Shown here: in pieces, positions 16,482 through 24,108 of the stretch
Layout of the letters: each line of letters starts with the position of its first letter
How positions within the stretch are numbered: position 1 is the stretch's first letter
Source of the DNA: Holosporales bacterium
Lineage (GTDB): Bacteria > Pseudomonadota > Alphaproteobacteria > RUG11792
DNA: 26,919 nucleotides
NCBI GenBank assembly: GCA_031262205.1
Contig: JAISID010000057.1
Location: forward strand, 1 to 26,919
Direction of reading: 5' to 3'
Translations under genes and position numbers: made by a program
Notes under the pieces: model-generated
What the model saw: only the letters and a program-made list of their open reading frames with translations
The model's database searches: none
What the model was told of the DNA's origin: nothing

Positions 16482-17358
16482 AATCCTCTACGATTATACC
16501 GAATTTGCTTTTTAGATGTTCCGTCAAATCTTGAACCACGTTCTCGGGAGTGGAAGCGGAAGATGTTAGAGCCATTGTTTTTACGCCGTCTAAAACAACT
16601 TCATCCAAATCGTTTTGCGAATCGATTAAAACTGCGTTCTTCGCTCCTGCGGAAAGAGCTATTTCGCAAAGTCTCTTAGCGTTAGACGAATGCGACGATC
16701 CAACGACTATGACAAGATCGGTCAAACTTGCGACGCGTCTTACGACTTCTTGTCTTTCTTTAGTTGCGGAACAAATGTTATTCTGAGAATTAGATTCTAA
16801 ATGCGGGATTTTTTCTTTTAACTTTTTGATCATAACGTCGACGCAGCTGCAATCCAATGTCGTTTGAGTGAAATATACGACCTCGTCGTCGGTAAAGTCG
16901 GGCAACAAATCAATATCCGCCTCGTCGTATACGACAAACACGTTCTCGCAATCCGTATAACCTATAAGAGCGACTATTTCCGCATGAGATCTGTTTCCGA
17001 TAATAATGATTTTCTTCCCCGATTCGGCTTCCGCTTTAACTTCGTTTTGAATAGATTTTACTATCGGGCAAGTGCCGTCTATCACTATTAATTCTTTTTC
17101 TTCCGCTTTAGCGATTGCTTTAGGAGAGGCTCCGTGAGCCGAAAACATAAACGCGGCTCCGTCTGGGACGTCGTCTATAGACGATACTTTTATCACTCCC
17201 TTCCTCGTCGCGTCGCTCATAAACATTTTATTGTGGATGATATCTTCCGTAATATAAACAGTGTTGTAAAGTTTTAAAACTTGTTCCGTCATATTCACTA
17301 CCCTATGAACCCCAGAGCAAAATCCCCTAGGAGACAAAAGATAACATTTAATCGACAT
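16456..17358 (-). CDS. ispH: 4-hydroxy-3-methylbut-2-enyl diphosphate reductase (IspH)
   Basis: The last enzyme of the MEP pathway, an iron-sulfur protein that reduces HMBPP to IPP and DMAPP. The 300-residue product has the three cluster cysteines C14 (RGFCSGV), C97 (DGTCP) and C196 (NNICSATKERQ). It also has the substrate-binding histidines H42, H75 (SAHG) and H125, and E127 in RSHAE, the general acid site. It works in the same pathway as IspDF, which is encoded divergently 256 bases away. The ferredoxin-NADP reductase at 6786-7772 could be part of its electron supply; that link is inference. Confidence 0.96.
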   Translation of the reverse strand: MSIKCYLLSPRGFCSGVHRVVNMTEQVLKLYNTVYITEDIIHNKMFMSDATRKGVIKVSSIDDVPDGAAFMFSAHGASPKAIAKAEEKELIVIDGTCPIVKSIQNEVKAEAESGKKIIIIGNRSHAEIVALIGYTDCENVFVVYDEADIDLLPDFTDDEVVYFTQTTLDCSCVDVMIKKLKEKIPHLESNSQNNICSATKERQEVVRRVASLTDLVIVVGSSHSSNAKRLCEIALSAGAKNAVLIDSQNDLDEVVLDGVKTMALTSSASTPENVVQDLTEHLKSKFGIIVEDFEIPKTDG

Positions 17359-17394
17359 ATATAACGTAAAATAAACCTCAGTCTAAACTAAATG

Positions 17395-17408
17395 CTATCG
17401 TACGATAG
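17395..17408. promoter_or_regulatory. Perfect palindrome CTATCGTACGATAG upstream of ispH
   Basis: A 14-bp perfect palindrome 37 bases before the ispH start codon, in the ispH/ispDF divergent spacer. Its position fits an operator, but no regulator or second copy was seen in this window. Confidence 0.3.
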
Positions 17409-17460
17409 TAAAAAAGACAAGTCCAAAAGAACTCTTTTGTCCATTAAGCGTTTGTTTCGC

Positions 17461-17489
17461 TTGACTCTTAATTCGCTACAATGGTATTA
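17461..17489 (+). promoter_or_regulatory. Candidate promoter toward ispDF
   Basis: TTGACT (17461-17466), a 17-base spacer and GTATTA (17484-17489). A perfect TATAAT at 17515-17520 with a poor -35 is an alternative. Either would give a leader of about 90-120 bases before the ispDF ATG. Confidence 0.35.
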
Positions 17490-17614
17490 CTTAATATGTT
17501 GGTAGTTAACTTTTTATAATTATTCTTTTTCTAAAATGAAAGTAGTCAATTCGGTAAAAACAATACGCAATAGGCACAAGGCTTGTAAACTTGTTCGCCG
17601 TAAAGGAAGATTGT

Positions 17615-18802
17615 ATGTTATTAACAAACAAGTTCCAAAATTCAAGGCAAGACAAGGATAAGCTAGGCGTTTTTGTAATTATCGCCGCCGGCGGAAACGG
17701 TTCGAGATTTGGTTGCGGACTGCCAAAACAATTTCAAACAATCAATGGAATTTCGCCTATTCGAGAGTCTGTCGAGCTTTTTTTAAGCGCGTCTTTTATC
17801 GACGGGATCGTTTGCGTTATTCCTGATGGTTTCCAAGAGGTTTATTATAAAATCTTCAAAGATATTTCTAATAAGAGGTTGCTTGCTCCGGTATTAGGCG
17901 GAGACGCTCGCGGCGAATCTGTTAAAAACGGATTAAAAGCCATTGAAAAATACTCGCCCAAACACGTCTTAATTCACGATGCTGTTCGCTGTTTTTGTTC
18001 TGAAGAAATTATTAAAAGAGTCTTAGATGCTTTAAAGAGGGGAAGCAAAGCGGTAGTTCCCGCGATAACTCCGGTCGATTCGGTAAGATTCAACGGCTGC
18101 TGCGCGCAAAGAAACGACGTTAAATTAATCCAAACGCCCCAAGGATTTTGTTTCAAGACAATAAATATGCTTTATGAAAAATACCGCAATTCTATGGAAA
18201 GCGACGATGCGTCTCTCTGCGATCTTGAAGGCGTAGAGGTTGAAATAGTAGAAGGAGACGCTTCAAACAGAAAAATAACATATAGAACGGACGTAGAAAC
18301 GCATATCTTTAAAACCGGCTTTGGATACGACGCTCACAGATTTTCAGACGATAAAAACCGTAAATTATTCCTAAACGGCAAGCTCGTAGAAAACTATCGC
18401 GGTCTCGAGGGAATCTCGGACGCGGATGTTGGGATTCATAGCATAGTCGATGCGATACTCGGAGCGCTTGGAGAAGGAAGCATAGGGGAGCATTTCAATC
18501 CGAAAGATAAAAAATGGGTAGGAGCGGATTCTAAAATATTTCTAGATCGTTGCAAAAAACTTCTTGCCGACAAAAAAGCCCGTATTGTAAGTATCGACGT
18601 AACTATAGTATGCGAAGAGCCGAATATTTCGAGGCGCGCGGCGGATATGAAAAAAATAATCGCGGACCGTCTTGAAATTCATGAAACAACGATTAATATC
18701 AAAGGAAAAACGACGGAAGGCATGGGATTCGAAGGAAGAAAAGAAGGCATTTCCGCATATTCCGTCGTAACGATAACTCTGCCCGTCTTGTTTTTTGGTT
18801 GA
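17615..18802 (+). CDS. ispDF: Bifunctional IspDF, MEP-pathway cytidylyltransferase / cyclodiphosphate synthase
   Basis: One 395-residue polypeptide carrying two MEP-pathway enzymes. The N-terminal half is IspD, which joins CTP to methylerythritol 4-phosphate: the nucleotide-binding loop IIAAGGNGSRFG, GLPKQF, and HDAVRCF. The C-terminal half from about residue 235 is IspF, which forms MEcPP: the metal-binding GFGYDAHRF, the second motif DADVGIHSIVDAILGALG, GSIGEHF, and TTEGMGFEGRKEGISAYSV. Fusion of these two non-consecutive steps is typical of Alphaproteobacteria and some other Proteobacteria. The ATG at 17615 was chosen because AAAGGAAGA lies directly before it; the upstream TTG at 17591 would add eight residues without a ribosome binding site. 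It is divergent from ispH. Confidence 0.95.
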   Translation: MLLTNKFQNSRQDKDKLGVFVIIAAGGNGSRFGCGLPKQFQTINGISPIRESVELFLSASFIDGIVCVIPDGFQEVYYKIFKDISNKRLLAPVLGGDARGESVKNGLKAIEKYSPKHVLIHDAVRCFCSEEIIKRVLDALKRGSKAVVPAITPVDSVRFNGCCAQRNDVKLIQTPQGFCFKTINMLYEKYRNSMESDDASLCDLEGVEVEIVEGDASNRKITYRTDVETHIFKTGFGYDAHRFSDDKNRKLFLNGKLVENYRGLEGISDADVGIHSIVDAILGALGEGSIGEHFNPKDKKWVGADSKIFLDRCKKLLADKKARIVSIDVTIVCEEPNISRRAADMKKIIADRLEIHETTINIKGKTTEGMGFEGRKEGISAYSVVTITLPVLFFG

Positions 18803-18811
18803 GTTTACACT

Positions 18812-19100
18812 AGGGAATTACATACGACGCTAGCCGATAATATATTATTAGATATAACTGTTTTATAATAAAGGTATATATAAGCGTATAAGAATGCGCG
18901 AACGATTTAGTTTATTTGAATCGTTGAGATGGGTAGACGATATAGAAAGCCTATATTGTAAAAGTATAAATGTTTCCATATATAAGAAACCAATACCTTA
19001 TCGTAATTAATATAAGCATTTTCAGTTAGAGTTAATACGCATGTCAGGGGATGATTCCCATAAACAAAACTGTTTTGGCTAGCGTCGTATGTGATTTCCT
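18812..19100 (+). other. Structured element with 24-bp terminal stem (candidate ncRNA or MITE)
   Basis: Bases 18812-18835 are complementary to 19077-19100 over 24 positions. The inner 15 pairs (CATACGACGCTAGCC) are perfect, and the outer nine all pair if two G.U pairs are allowed in a plus-strand RNA. Internal hairpins include 18901-18907 with 18919-18925, 18937-18945 with 18951-18959, and 18972-18976 with 18986-18990. No ORF fits. I found no signature of tmRNA, RNase P or SRP RNA. It starts ten bases after the ispDF stop. TTACA occurs at both outer edges, so a small transposon-derived element is the alternative. Confidence 0.5.
19047..19059. promoter_or_regulatory. Dyad GGGGATGATTCCC
   Basis: A near-symmetric copy of the dyad found upstream of murE (12 of 13 bases identical), lying inside the 18812-19100 structured element. 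As RNA it could also form a small stem. Confidence 0.35.
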
Positions 19101-19170
19101 TACATTATCTAGATCGATAGCGTCAAGAAGAGGGAGCGTCTAGTTGTTTGTCTCTGTTTATAACTTGAGT

Positions 19171-19380
19171 CTACTTCTCCGAGTGTGTAAAAGTAAGATT
19201 TATCGGCGACGACTTATTCTTGCGCGTCTTTCTATAAATAACCGTCTTTTGTATCGCCATTTGGGCGGCCGTAGGCAAGAATTTTATGTTTTTAGGTTTA
19301 TCGAACGTAGCTCCTTGCGGACTGACTACGTCTCCGACTGGAGTAATTAAATTGGAATCTCTAGTTGCGGGAATAGGCAT
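19171..19380 (-). CDS. Possible small hypothetical protein
   Basis: A 69-residue frame (starting MPIPATRDSNLITPVG) with protein-like codon use, rich in Pro, Thr and Lys, with no membrane segment. I do not recognise it. An extended -10 box, TGATATGAT, lies at 19422-19414 on the same strand, about 34 bases before the ATG, and is the main support. No good -35 or ribosome binding site is seen. An upstream TTG at 19407 would add nine residues but would make the message leaderless. It is divergent from the two small genes at 19536-19926. Confidence 0.35.
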   Translation of the reverse strand: MPIPATRDSNLITPVGDVVSPQGATFDKPKNIKFLPTAAQMAIQKTVIYRKTRKNKSSPINLTFTHSEK

Positions 19381-19473
19381 TGACAAATCTACGGTTAGGA
19401 TTTTCAAACTATTATCATATCATTTTTACCGTCTTTTTTTATTTGAGTTATAAGTTTAATTATTTTGCTTTTT

Positions 19474-19502
19474 TTGACTTAAATTTAAATTTATAGTAAT
19501 TT
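19474..19502 (+). promoter_or_regulatory. Candidate promoter within the conserved cassette upstream flank
   Basis: TTGACT (19474-19479), 17 bases, TAATTT (19497-19502). The stretch from about 19449 to 19515 is related to the upstream region of the gene at 180-1103 (about 1123-1185 on the minus strand), including an almost identical 29-base block. The -35 itself is not well conserved there. Confidence 0.35.
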
Positions 19503-19535
19503 AAGTTTAAATTTCCAATTAATAAAAGGCGAAAA

Positions 19536-19703
19536 ATGAAGAGGAAAAAATATATGCGAAATGCGAAACAACAAGAGTTACAAGAACTAAGAAACATAAA
19601 TCGTCAATTGCAAACATATTTTCAACGTCAAATAGATGTTGAAAAAAGACGCATTATATATAGAGCAAAAAAACGTATTAATAGTTTATTAGAAATAATA
19701 TAA
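19536..19703 (+). CDS. Small basic, glutamine-rich helical protein (unknown)
   Basis: A 55-residue frame beginning MKRKKYMRNAKQQELQELRN. It is extremely rich in Lys, Arg and Gln, is predicted to be a single long amphipathic helix (heptad-like Leu/Ile), and ends SLLEII. An AAAAGGCG stretch seven bases before ATG can serve as a ribosome binding site. It lies between the conserved cassette promoter flank and the 70-residue frame, 10 bases before the latter, so the two form a small operon. I do not recognise it; similar charged helices occur in the C-terminal half of the protein encoded at 180-1103. Confidence 0.5.
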   Translation: MKRKKYMRNAKQQELQELRNINRQLQTYFQRQIDVEKRRIIYRAKKRINSLLEII

Positions 19704-19713
19704 TGCTTCTATA

Positions 19714-19926
19714 GTGAAAGGATTTAAATGTTTTTTATTTTTTATTTTAATACCGTCATGTTTTATTGTTATTATCTTTTCAGAAATTCATGATGTAAAA
19801 CGAACGGAGTTTATTAGAAAAAGAGAAGAACGAAAAGCAGAGGCTCAAGACGCGATAAAAAGAGAAAACGCGAGCAGAATACAAAGGCGATTATTATATT
19901 GTAGGATTAGAGACGCTCATATTTAA
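19714..19926 (+). CDS. Small membrane-anchored charged protein, relative of the 180-1103 product
   Basis: A 70-residue frame starting with GTG. Residues 4-23 are a membrane segment or signal peptide (CFLFFILIPSCFIVIIF). The rest is strongly charged (VKRTEFIRKREERKAEAQD...) and probably helical. The RTEFIRK stretch and the spacing of the following charged residues resemble residues 172-187 of the protein at 180-1103 (RTEFLRR...). Because the DNA flanks of both loci are also related, this may be a shortened paralogue. The start is uncertain, as no clear ribosome binding site precedes the GTG and the ATG at 19728 is in another frame. Function unknown. Confidence 0.5.
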   Translation: MKGFKCFLFFILIPSCFIVIIFSEIHDVKRTEFIRKREERKAEAQDAIKRENASRIQRRLLYCRIRDAHI

Positions 19927-20053
19927 ATAAGAGGTCTACCAGTAAGTAAATAGACCTCTAATCTAGTTATCAAATGAACAAGATAAAAACGGATAGAAAC
20001 GAAAAAGGAACGCCTCTATCCGTCGCTTACATTTATATCATAAATAGCGTCTA
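19921..20053. repeat. Right arm of long inverted repeat (downstream flank of the small-gene cassette)
   Basis: This is the inverted counterpart of 1-137, with 19993-20053 identical to the complement of 1-61. It contains two stems: 19930-19938 with 19951-19959 (9 bp) and 19991-19997 with 20015-20021 (7 bp). The first is conserved in the left arm and may act as a transcript 3' end for the cassette. Confidence 0.9.
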
Positions 20054-20146
20054 AAACGTTAAAACTTTCCGCTCTACCGTGTCTAATAAATAATCTCCGT
20101 TTTACAGAACGTCGAAAGATACGGTTGGATTGTTGAATCGCAAAAA

Positions 20147-20162
20147 TGTTTCACGTGAAACA
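20147..20162. other. parS: parS centromere-like site (ParB binding)
   Basis: TGTTTCACGTGAAACA is a perfect 16-bp palindrome matching the widely conserved bacterial chromosomal parS sequence. The flanking A4 and T4 extend the symmetry to 24 bp (20143-20166). It lies in a non-coding spacer. ParB loaded here by CTP-dependent clamping would spread on neighbouring DNA and, with ParA, move the origin region. parA and parB are not in this window. Confidence 0.93.
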
Positions 20163-20519
20163 TTTTCAAAATCATCGCATGGCCCGCGAGACAGATGAGC
20201 TAGGAGTCTTATAAACACGCTGTTATAACGGAATTTGAGCGGTTTGCAACTACATTCTTGAAAAGTCGTTTAAAGCGTATTAGAAGATGATTCTCCTATT
20301 AATTAGAAATACCAGATATGTCTTCACAGGATTCAACCTGAAGTTATATCATTAAGAAGATCCTATAAAACCCACGATTCTCTCGTATTTAAAAATCCGT
20401 CGCTACAAAAACTAACCTGAAAAATCTGTAGTCTATTTTCTTTTGCTTTTATAATTAATTCTATGGCAGAATATTGAAATGCGGGGAGAGATAGTTTCAT
20501 TCTTTAGTTATTGATATTT
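20163..20519. other. Spacer between parS and the DUF4167 gene, no gene seen
   Basis: About 360 bp without a credible ORF or tRNA. It holds TTATAAACAC near 20210, a weak GAAGATGATTCTC variant near 20286, a small hairpin (CAGG...CCTG, about 20329-20342) and a possible promoter for the next gene (TGTAGT 20427-20432, 17 bases, TATAAT 20450-20455). Confidence 0.4.
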
Positions 20520-20873
20520 ATGAGAAAAGGAAATGAAAAAGGCTTAGCCTATTATCAAAATTTAAAAACAAAATATTTAAATTACGCCAAGGAAGCATCT
20601 TCATCCGGAGACTTTGTGCTTTGCGAACATAATCTTCAATTTGCGGAACATTACGGTAGAGTCATTAGTTCTAAATTTAAAAGCCCGCAAATGCACAGTC
20701 AGTCAAACGACGACTGTCAGTTAGCTTTTCATCATTCAAAACAACAAAAACGCGAGGAAAAACAAGATATGCTTGCTGTAAACGCCCCTCGCAAATTAAA
20801 TAATCCGCCAGAAGTTTCTCCTAGGCCTAAAACAAACCGTCGCCCTCCTACAACATCTATTGATCCCTCTTAA
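20520..20873 (+). CDS. DUF4167 domain protein
   Basis: A 117-residue protein whose N-terminal half is the DUF4167 core found in Alphaproteobacteria: LKTKYLNYAKEASSSGDFVLCEHNLQFAEHY, with the SGD..L.E..LQ.AEHY pattern intact. The C-terminal half is polar and Pro/Gln/Lys-rich, probably disordered. Relatives usually begin with an Arg/Asn/Gly-rich segment of some 40 residues, which is missing here because an in-frame stop lies just upstream. The ATG at 20520 is preferred to the TTG at 20511. The molecular role of the family is not established; the basic segments of its relatives suggest nucleic-acid binding. It is followed after 98 bases by gatC. Confidence 0.8.
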   Translation: MRKGNEKGLAYYQNLKTKYLNYAKEASSSGDFVLCEHNLQFAEHYGRVISSKFKSPQMHSQSNDDCQLAFHHSKQQKREEKQDMLAVNAPRKLNNPPEVSPRPKTNRRPPTTSIDPS

Positions 20874-20971
20874 AAATCATTTGTGTTTCTACGACGCTTT
20901 TCAAAAATAACAATTGCAATAGTTCGGTATCGGCAATATCATTTATTATTATTTTCAGAGTTTTCAAATCC

Positions 20972-21256
20972 ATGTTAGACGCTAAAGAGCTAGATAAAGT
21001 CGCAAAACTAGCGAAACTGAAAATACCAGATCTGGAAAAAGAAACGTTCTTAGCAAAATTAAACTCCGTATTCGATTGGATCGAACAGCTCTCTAAAATC
21101 GATACGTCTGAAATTGACGTTAACAACTTAACCGAATCGGGAAACACTCCAGAAAGAAAAGATATCCCTTCAAGAAACAATACCCGCGAGGAATTGCTCT
21201 CAAATACAAAACATAAGAAATTCGATATGTTCTGCGTTCCTAAAATAGTCGAATAG
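20972..21256 (+). CDS. gatC: Aspartyl/glutamyl-tRNA amidotransferase subunit C (GatC)
   Basis: The small subunit of GatCAB, which converts Glu-tRNA(Gln) (and in some species Asp-tRNA(Asn)) to the correct amidated form; GatC wraps around and stabilises GatA. At 94 residues it is of normal length. It shows the family pattern: VAKLAKLKIPD at residues 9-19, then a helix with LNSVFDWIEQLSKIDTSEID, and a C-terminal segment beginning in TPERKDIPS. gatA and gatB usually follow gatC, but here the next gene is thrS, 8 bases away, so the complex is encoded at separate sites. Confidence 0.92.
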   Translation: MLDAKELDKVAKLAKLKIPDLEKETFLAKLNSVFDWIEQLSKIDTSEIDVNNLTESGNTPERKDIPSRNNTREELLSNTKHKKFDMFCVPKIVE

Positions 21257-21264
21257 GAGAAAAC

Positions 21265-23028
21265 ATGAAAAACGAAAAAGTATCGCCGGTATTTCAAAGC
21301 CCTGAAGAATTATCAATCCTCAGACACAGCGCGTCGCACGTCTTAGCCAAGGCGTTGCTAGAAATTGATCCAAACGTTAAATTTGCGATAGGCCCGTCTA
21401 TAGAAAACGGATTTTACTACGACATACAATCCGACAAAGCATTCTCAACGGAAGATTTACCGTTAATCGAAGAAAAAATGAAAGAGGTTATTAAGCAAAA
21501 TCTTCCGTTCGAAAAATCGGAGATGTCAAAAGAAAAAGCCGTCGAATACTTTAAAAGCAAAAATCAAAAGTACAAAGTCGAGTTAATTGAAGCTCTCAAC
21601 GCTGAATCGGTCGGCATATATACGCTTGGAAATTTTGTCGATCTCTGCAAGGGACCTCATATCCCCAGCTCGGGATGCATACCGTTAAACGCGTTCAAAT
21701 TGACCGCAGTAGCCGGAGCTTACTGGAGAGGCGACAGTAAAAACGATAGATTACAAAGAATCTATGGAGTCGCTTTTCAAACAAAAGAAGAAATGGACGC
21801 ATACTTCGCGGCCTTAGAAAAAGCGAAGGCAAGCGATCATAGAAAACTTGGAACCGAACTTGAAATTTTTCACATAGACGACTCTGCTCCTGGAAGCGTT
21901 TTCTGGCTTAAAAACGGATGTATTCTTTTCAATTTAATAAAAGACTACATAACGAAAATAATTAAACGACACGGTTATTATTTGGTTCAGACCCCTCAAT
22001 TGATGAACCAGTCTCTTTGGGAAACTTCCGGTCATTGGGAAAAATTTAAAGAAAATATGTTCGTCGTGGAAGACGAAGGAACCTTGACGGCGATAAAACC
22101 GATGAACTGCCCCGGCCATATAATATGCTACAACACAGGGGCGGTCAAAAGTTATAGAGATTTGCCGATTAGAATAGCGGAATTTGGATTATGTCATAGA
22201 AACGAATCGTCAGGTTCTATGCACGGCCTGATGAGACTCAGAGCATTTACGCAAGACGACGGTCACATATTTTGTTCTCCCGAACAAATAATATCCGAAA
22301 CTATCGACGTTTGCTCCATGATTAAGGAAGTTTACGCGACTTTCGGTTTTAACGATATTATGGTAAAATTTTCAGACAGGCCGGAAAAAAGGATAGGCTC
22401 CGATGAAATTTGGGATACGGCTGAAAAATCCCTTAAAGAAGCCGCCGACGCAGCGGGATTATCATATGCCGCCAACAAAGGCGAGGGAGCGTTTTACGGT
22501 CCGAAGTTAGAATTTGTTCTGAAAGACTGTCTTGGGCGAGATTGGCAATGCGGAACGCTTCAAGTAGATTTTAATTTGCCTGAGAGATTCGGCATAACTT
22601 ATACGGATAACGACGGACATAAAAAAACTCCAGTTATGTTGCACAGAGCGCTTGTCGGTTCGCTAGAAAGATTCATAGGAATCCTTATTGAAAATTATTC
22701 CGGTAAATTTCCTTTTTGGTTATCTCCAGTTCAAGTCGCAGTCGCCAGCATAACGGACGAAGCGTCTCCATACGCAAAAGAGATAGTGAACGTCTTAGAA
22801 AAAGTCGGCGTTAGAACTATTTTGGATACCGAGAATGAAAAAATCACATATAAAATCAGAAAATATTCTACTCAAAAAATACCGGCGATCATAATCTTAG
22901 GAAAGAAAGAACAGGAAAACGGAACGGCTTCAGTTCGTCGGTTAGGCTCGGATAAAACCGAGATCGTTAGTTTTGATAAACTAACCGAATATTTTTCGAG
23001 TGAAAAGAATCCGTTAAAACAACTATAA
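21265..23028 (+). CDS. thrS: Threonyl-tRNA synthetase lacking the TGS domain
   Basis: Charges tRNA(Thr) with threonine. The 587-residue protein has the editing domain (RHSASHVLAKAL giving HxxxH, and DLCKGPH), the class II catalytic core (motif 2 around CHRNESSGSMHGLMRLRAFTQDDGH, motif 3 near VMLHRALVGSLERF) and the C-terminal anticodon-binding domain (FPFWLSPVQVAVASI). The zinc ligands Cys (MNCPGH), His (DDGH) and His (MLHRA) are present. The usual N-terminal TGS domain of about 60 residues is absent: the chain begins only 16 residues before the editing domain. The start is well supported by AGGAGA seven bases upstream, overlapping the gatC stop, so truncation by misannotation is unlikely. 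Confidence 0.96.
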   Translation: MKNEKVSPVFQSPEELSILRHSASHVLAKALLEIDPNVKFAIGPSIENGFYYDIQSDKAFSTEDLPLIEEKMKEVIKQNLPFEKSEMSKEKAVEYFKSKNQKYKVELIEALNAESVGIYTLGNFVDLCKGPHIPSSGCIPLNAFKLTAVAGAYWRGDSKNDRLQRIYGVAFQTKEEMDAYFAALEKAKASDHRKLGTELEIFHIDDSAPGSVFWLKNGCILFNLIKDYITKIIKRHGYYLVQTPQLMNQSLWETSGHWEKFKENMFVVEDEGTLTAIKPMNCPGHIICYNTGAVKSYRDLPIRIAEFGLCHRNESSGSMHGLMRLRAFTQDDGHIFCSPEQIISETIDVCSMIKEVYATFGFNDIMVKFSDRPEKRIGSDEIWDTAEKSLKEAADAAGLSYAANKGEGAFYGPKLEFVLKDCLGRDWQCGTLQVDFNLPERFGITYTDNDGHKKTPVMLHRALVGSLERFIGILIENYSGKFPFWLSPVQVAVASITDEASPYAKEIVNVLEKVGVRTILDTENEKITYKIRKYSTQKIPAIIILGKKEQENGTASVRRLGSDKTEIVSFDKLTEYFSSEKNPLKQL

Positions 23029-23065
23029 ATTGACTTTTTTAAATTCCATTTGTAGTTAATCCTAC

Positions 23066-23080
23066 AAGCCGTAGCGGCTT
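23066..23080 (+). terminator. Hairpin downstream of thrS
   Basis: AAGCCG (23066-23071), a 3-base loop and CGGCTT (23075-23080), followed by a T-rich stretch (CCATTCTTTTC). A second small stem, TTGTAG with CTACAA, directly precedes and overlaps it. It fits the 3' end of the gatC-thrS transcript, although the T-run is imperfect. Confidence 0.45.
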
Positions 23081-23214
23081 CCATTCTTTTCAATCATATC
23101 TTTCGTTTACAGAACGAGAGACGGCGATTCCAAATAGGTTTGTTTAATTTTTCTTTAAATCCTTCATTTGAATAAGTAACATTTTCTAAGATTGTGTTAA
23201 TAAAATGTTTCACA

Positions 23215-24108
23215 ATGCAAATAGAATATTTAATTGAAAGATTCCAGGAGATGTTGGCGGCTGAAAGAAATTTGTCGCTTCAAAGCTTAGCTTCCTATAA
23301 ATCCGATATTATAAAGTTCTATAAGTTCAAAGAAAACATCCTGGAAACAACAAGACAAGACATAGAAAATTACATAGATTTCCTAAAATCTTCCAACCAA
23401 AAGCAGACTTCTATAATGCGGAGCATTTCCGCTCTTCGTCAATTTTTTCTGTTTCTTCACGACGAAAAAGAAATACTTCAAAACCCAATGATAGACATAA
23501 AGCCGAAAACAAAAAACAAACCTCTTCCCAAGGTTCTGTCTGAAGAGGAGATGACTCTTTTACTATCTCGCTTCGAATTAAAATCTAATGCAAAACTAAA
23601 GGCTATGTTGCATATATTATATGGAGCCGGGCTTAGAGTTTCCGAGCTTGTTAATCTTACTATGGACTCGATAGTTCAAGATAAGGAACGAGATAAAACA
23701 TTTTTATTGATTAATGGAAAAGGCAATAGGGAAAGGATCGTGCCGCTAAATGATCTAGCCGTAGAGGCAATGCGCGATTATCTCGTCTCAAGAAAAGAGA
23801 AATTTAAATTTAACAAGTATCTCTTTCCATCGTATTCTAAGAAAGGCCATATTACTCGCCAAGGGTTTGCAAAATTGCTTAAAGAGCTTGCCGTCGAGGT
23901 TGGTATTCCAAAATCAAAAATATCTCCTCACGTTATAAGACACGCCTTCGCCACTCATCTCCTTTCTCACGGAGCTGATTTGTTGAGCATTCAAAAACTA
24001 TTAGGACACAAAAGCATAGCGACCACGCAAATTTACACGCACATATCAAACGAGAAAATAAAGCGATTGGTTGAGAACAATCCAAATCTTAAGAAACTCG
24101 AATTATGA
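23215..24108 (+). CDS. xerD: Tyrosine recombinase XerD
   Basis: Site-specific recombinase that, with XerC, resolves chromosome dimers at dif near the terminus. The 297-residue protein has the N-terminal SAM-like DNA-binding domain (residues 1-90) and a catalytic domain with all six active residues: R141 (GLRVSE), K169 (NGKGNRE), H239 and R242 (HVIRH), H265 (LLGHKS) and the nucleophile Y274 (TTQIYTH). Length and the IYTH context favour XerD over XerC, although a close relative cannot be excluded without alignment. ATG at 23215 gives a normal N-terminus; the earlier GTG at 23194 is not needed. The stop overlaps the miaA start by four bases (ATGA). Confidence 0.9.
   Translation: MQIEYLIERFQEMLAAERNLSLQSLASYKSDIIKFYKFKENILETTRQDIENYIDFLKSSNQKQTSIMRSISALRQFFLFLHDEKEILQNPMIDIKPKTKNKPLPKVLSEEEMTLLLSRFELKSNAKLKAMLHILYGAGLRVSELVNLTMDSIVQDKERDKTFLLINGKGNRERIVPLNDLAVEAMRDYLVSRKEKFKFNKYLFPSYSKKGHITRQGFAKLLKELAVEVGIPKSKISPHVIRHAFATHLLSHGADLLSIQKLLGHKSIATTQIYTHISNEKIKRLVENNPNLKKLEL

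Noticed and set aside
18812..19100. Identification of the closed-stem element as tmRNA, RNase P RNA or 6S RNA
   Set aside because: None of the conserved cores of tmRNA or RNase P is present and the length does not fit 6S RNA; left as an unidentified structured element.
20320..20350. GGATTCAACCTG near 20333 as a tRNA T-arm
   Set aside because: No acceptor stem, anticodon arm or CCA end can be built around it.
20857..21297. 146-codon minus-strand frame over gatC
   Set aside because: Covers the complete, conserved gatC gene and the thrS ribosome binding site; no family resemblance.
23205..23220. TGTTTCACAATGCAAA before xerD as a third parS
   Set aside because: Only the left half (TGTTTCAC) matches; the right half is not its complement.
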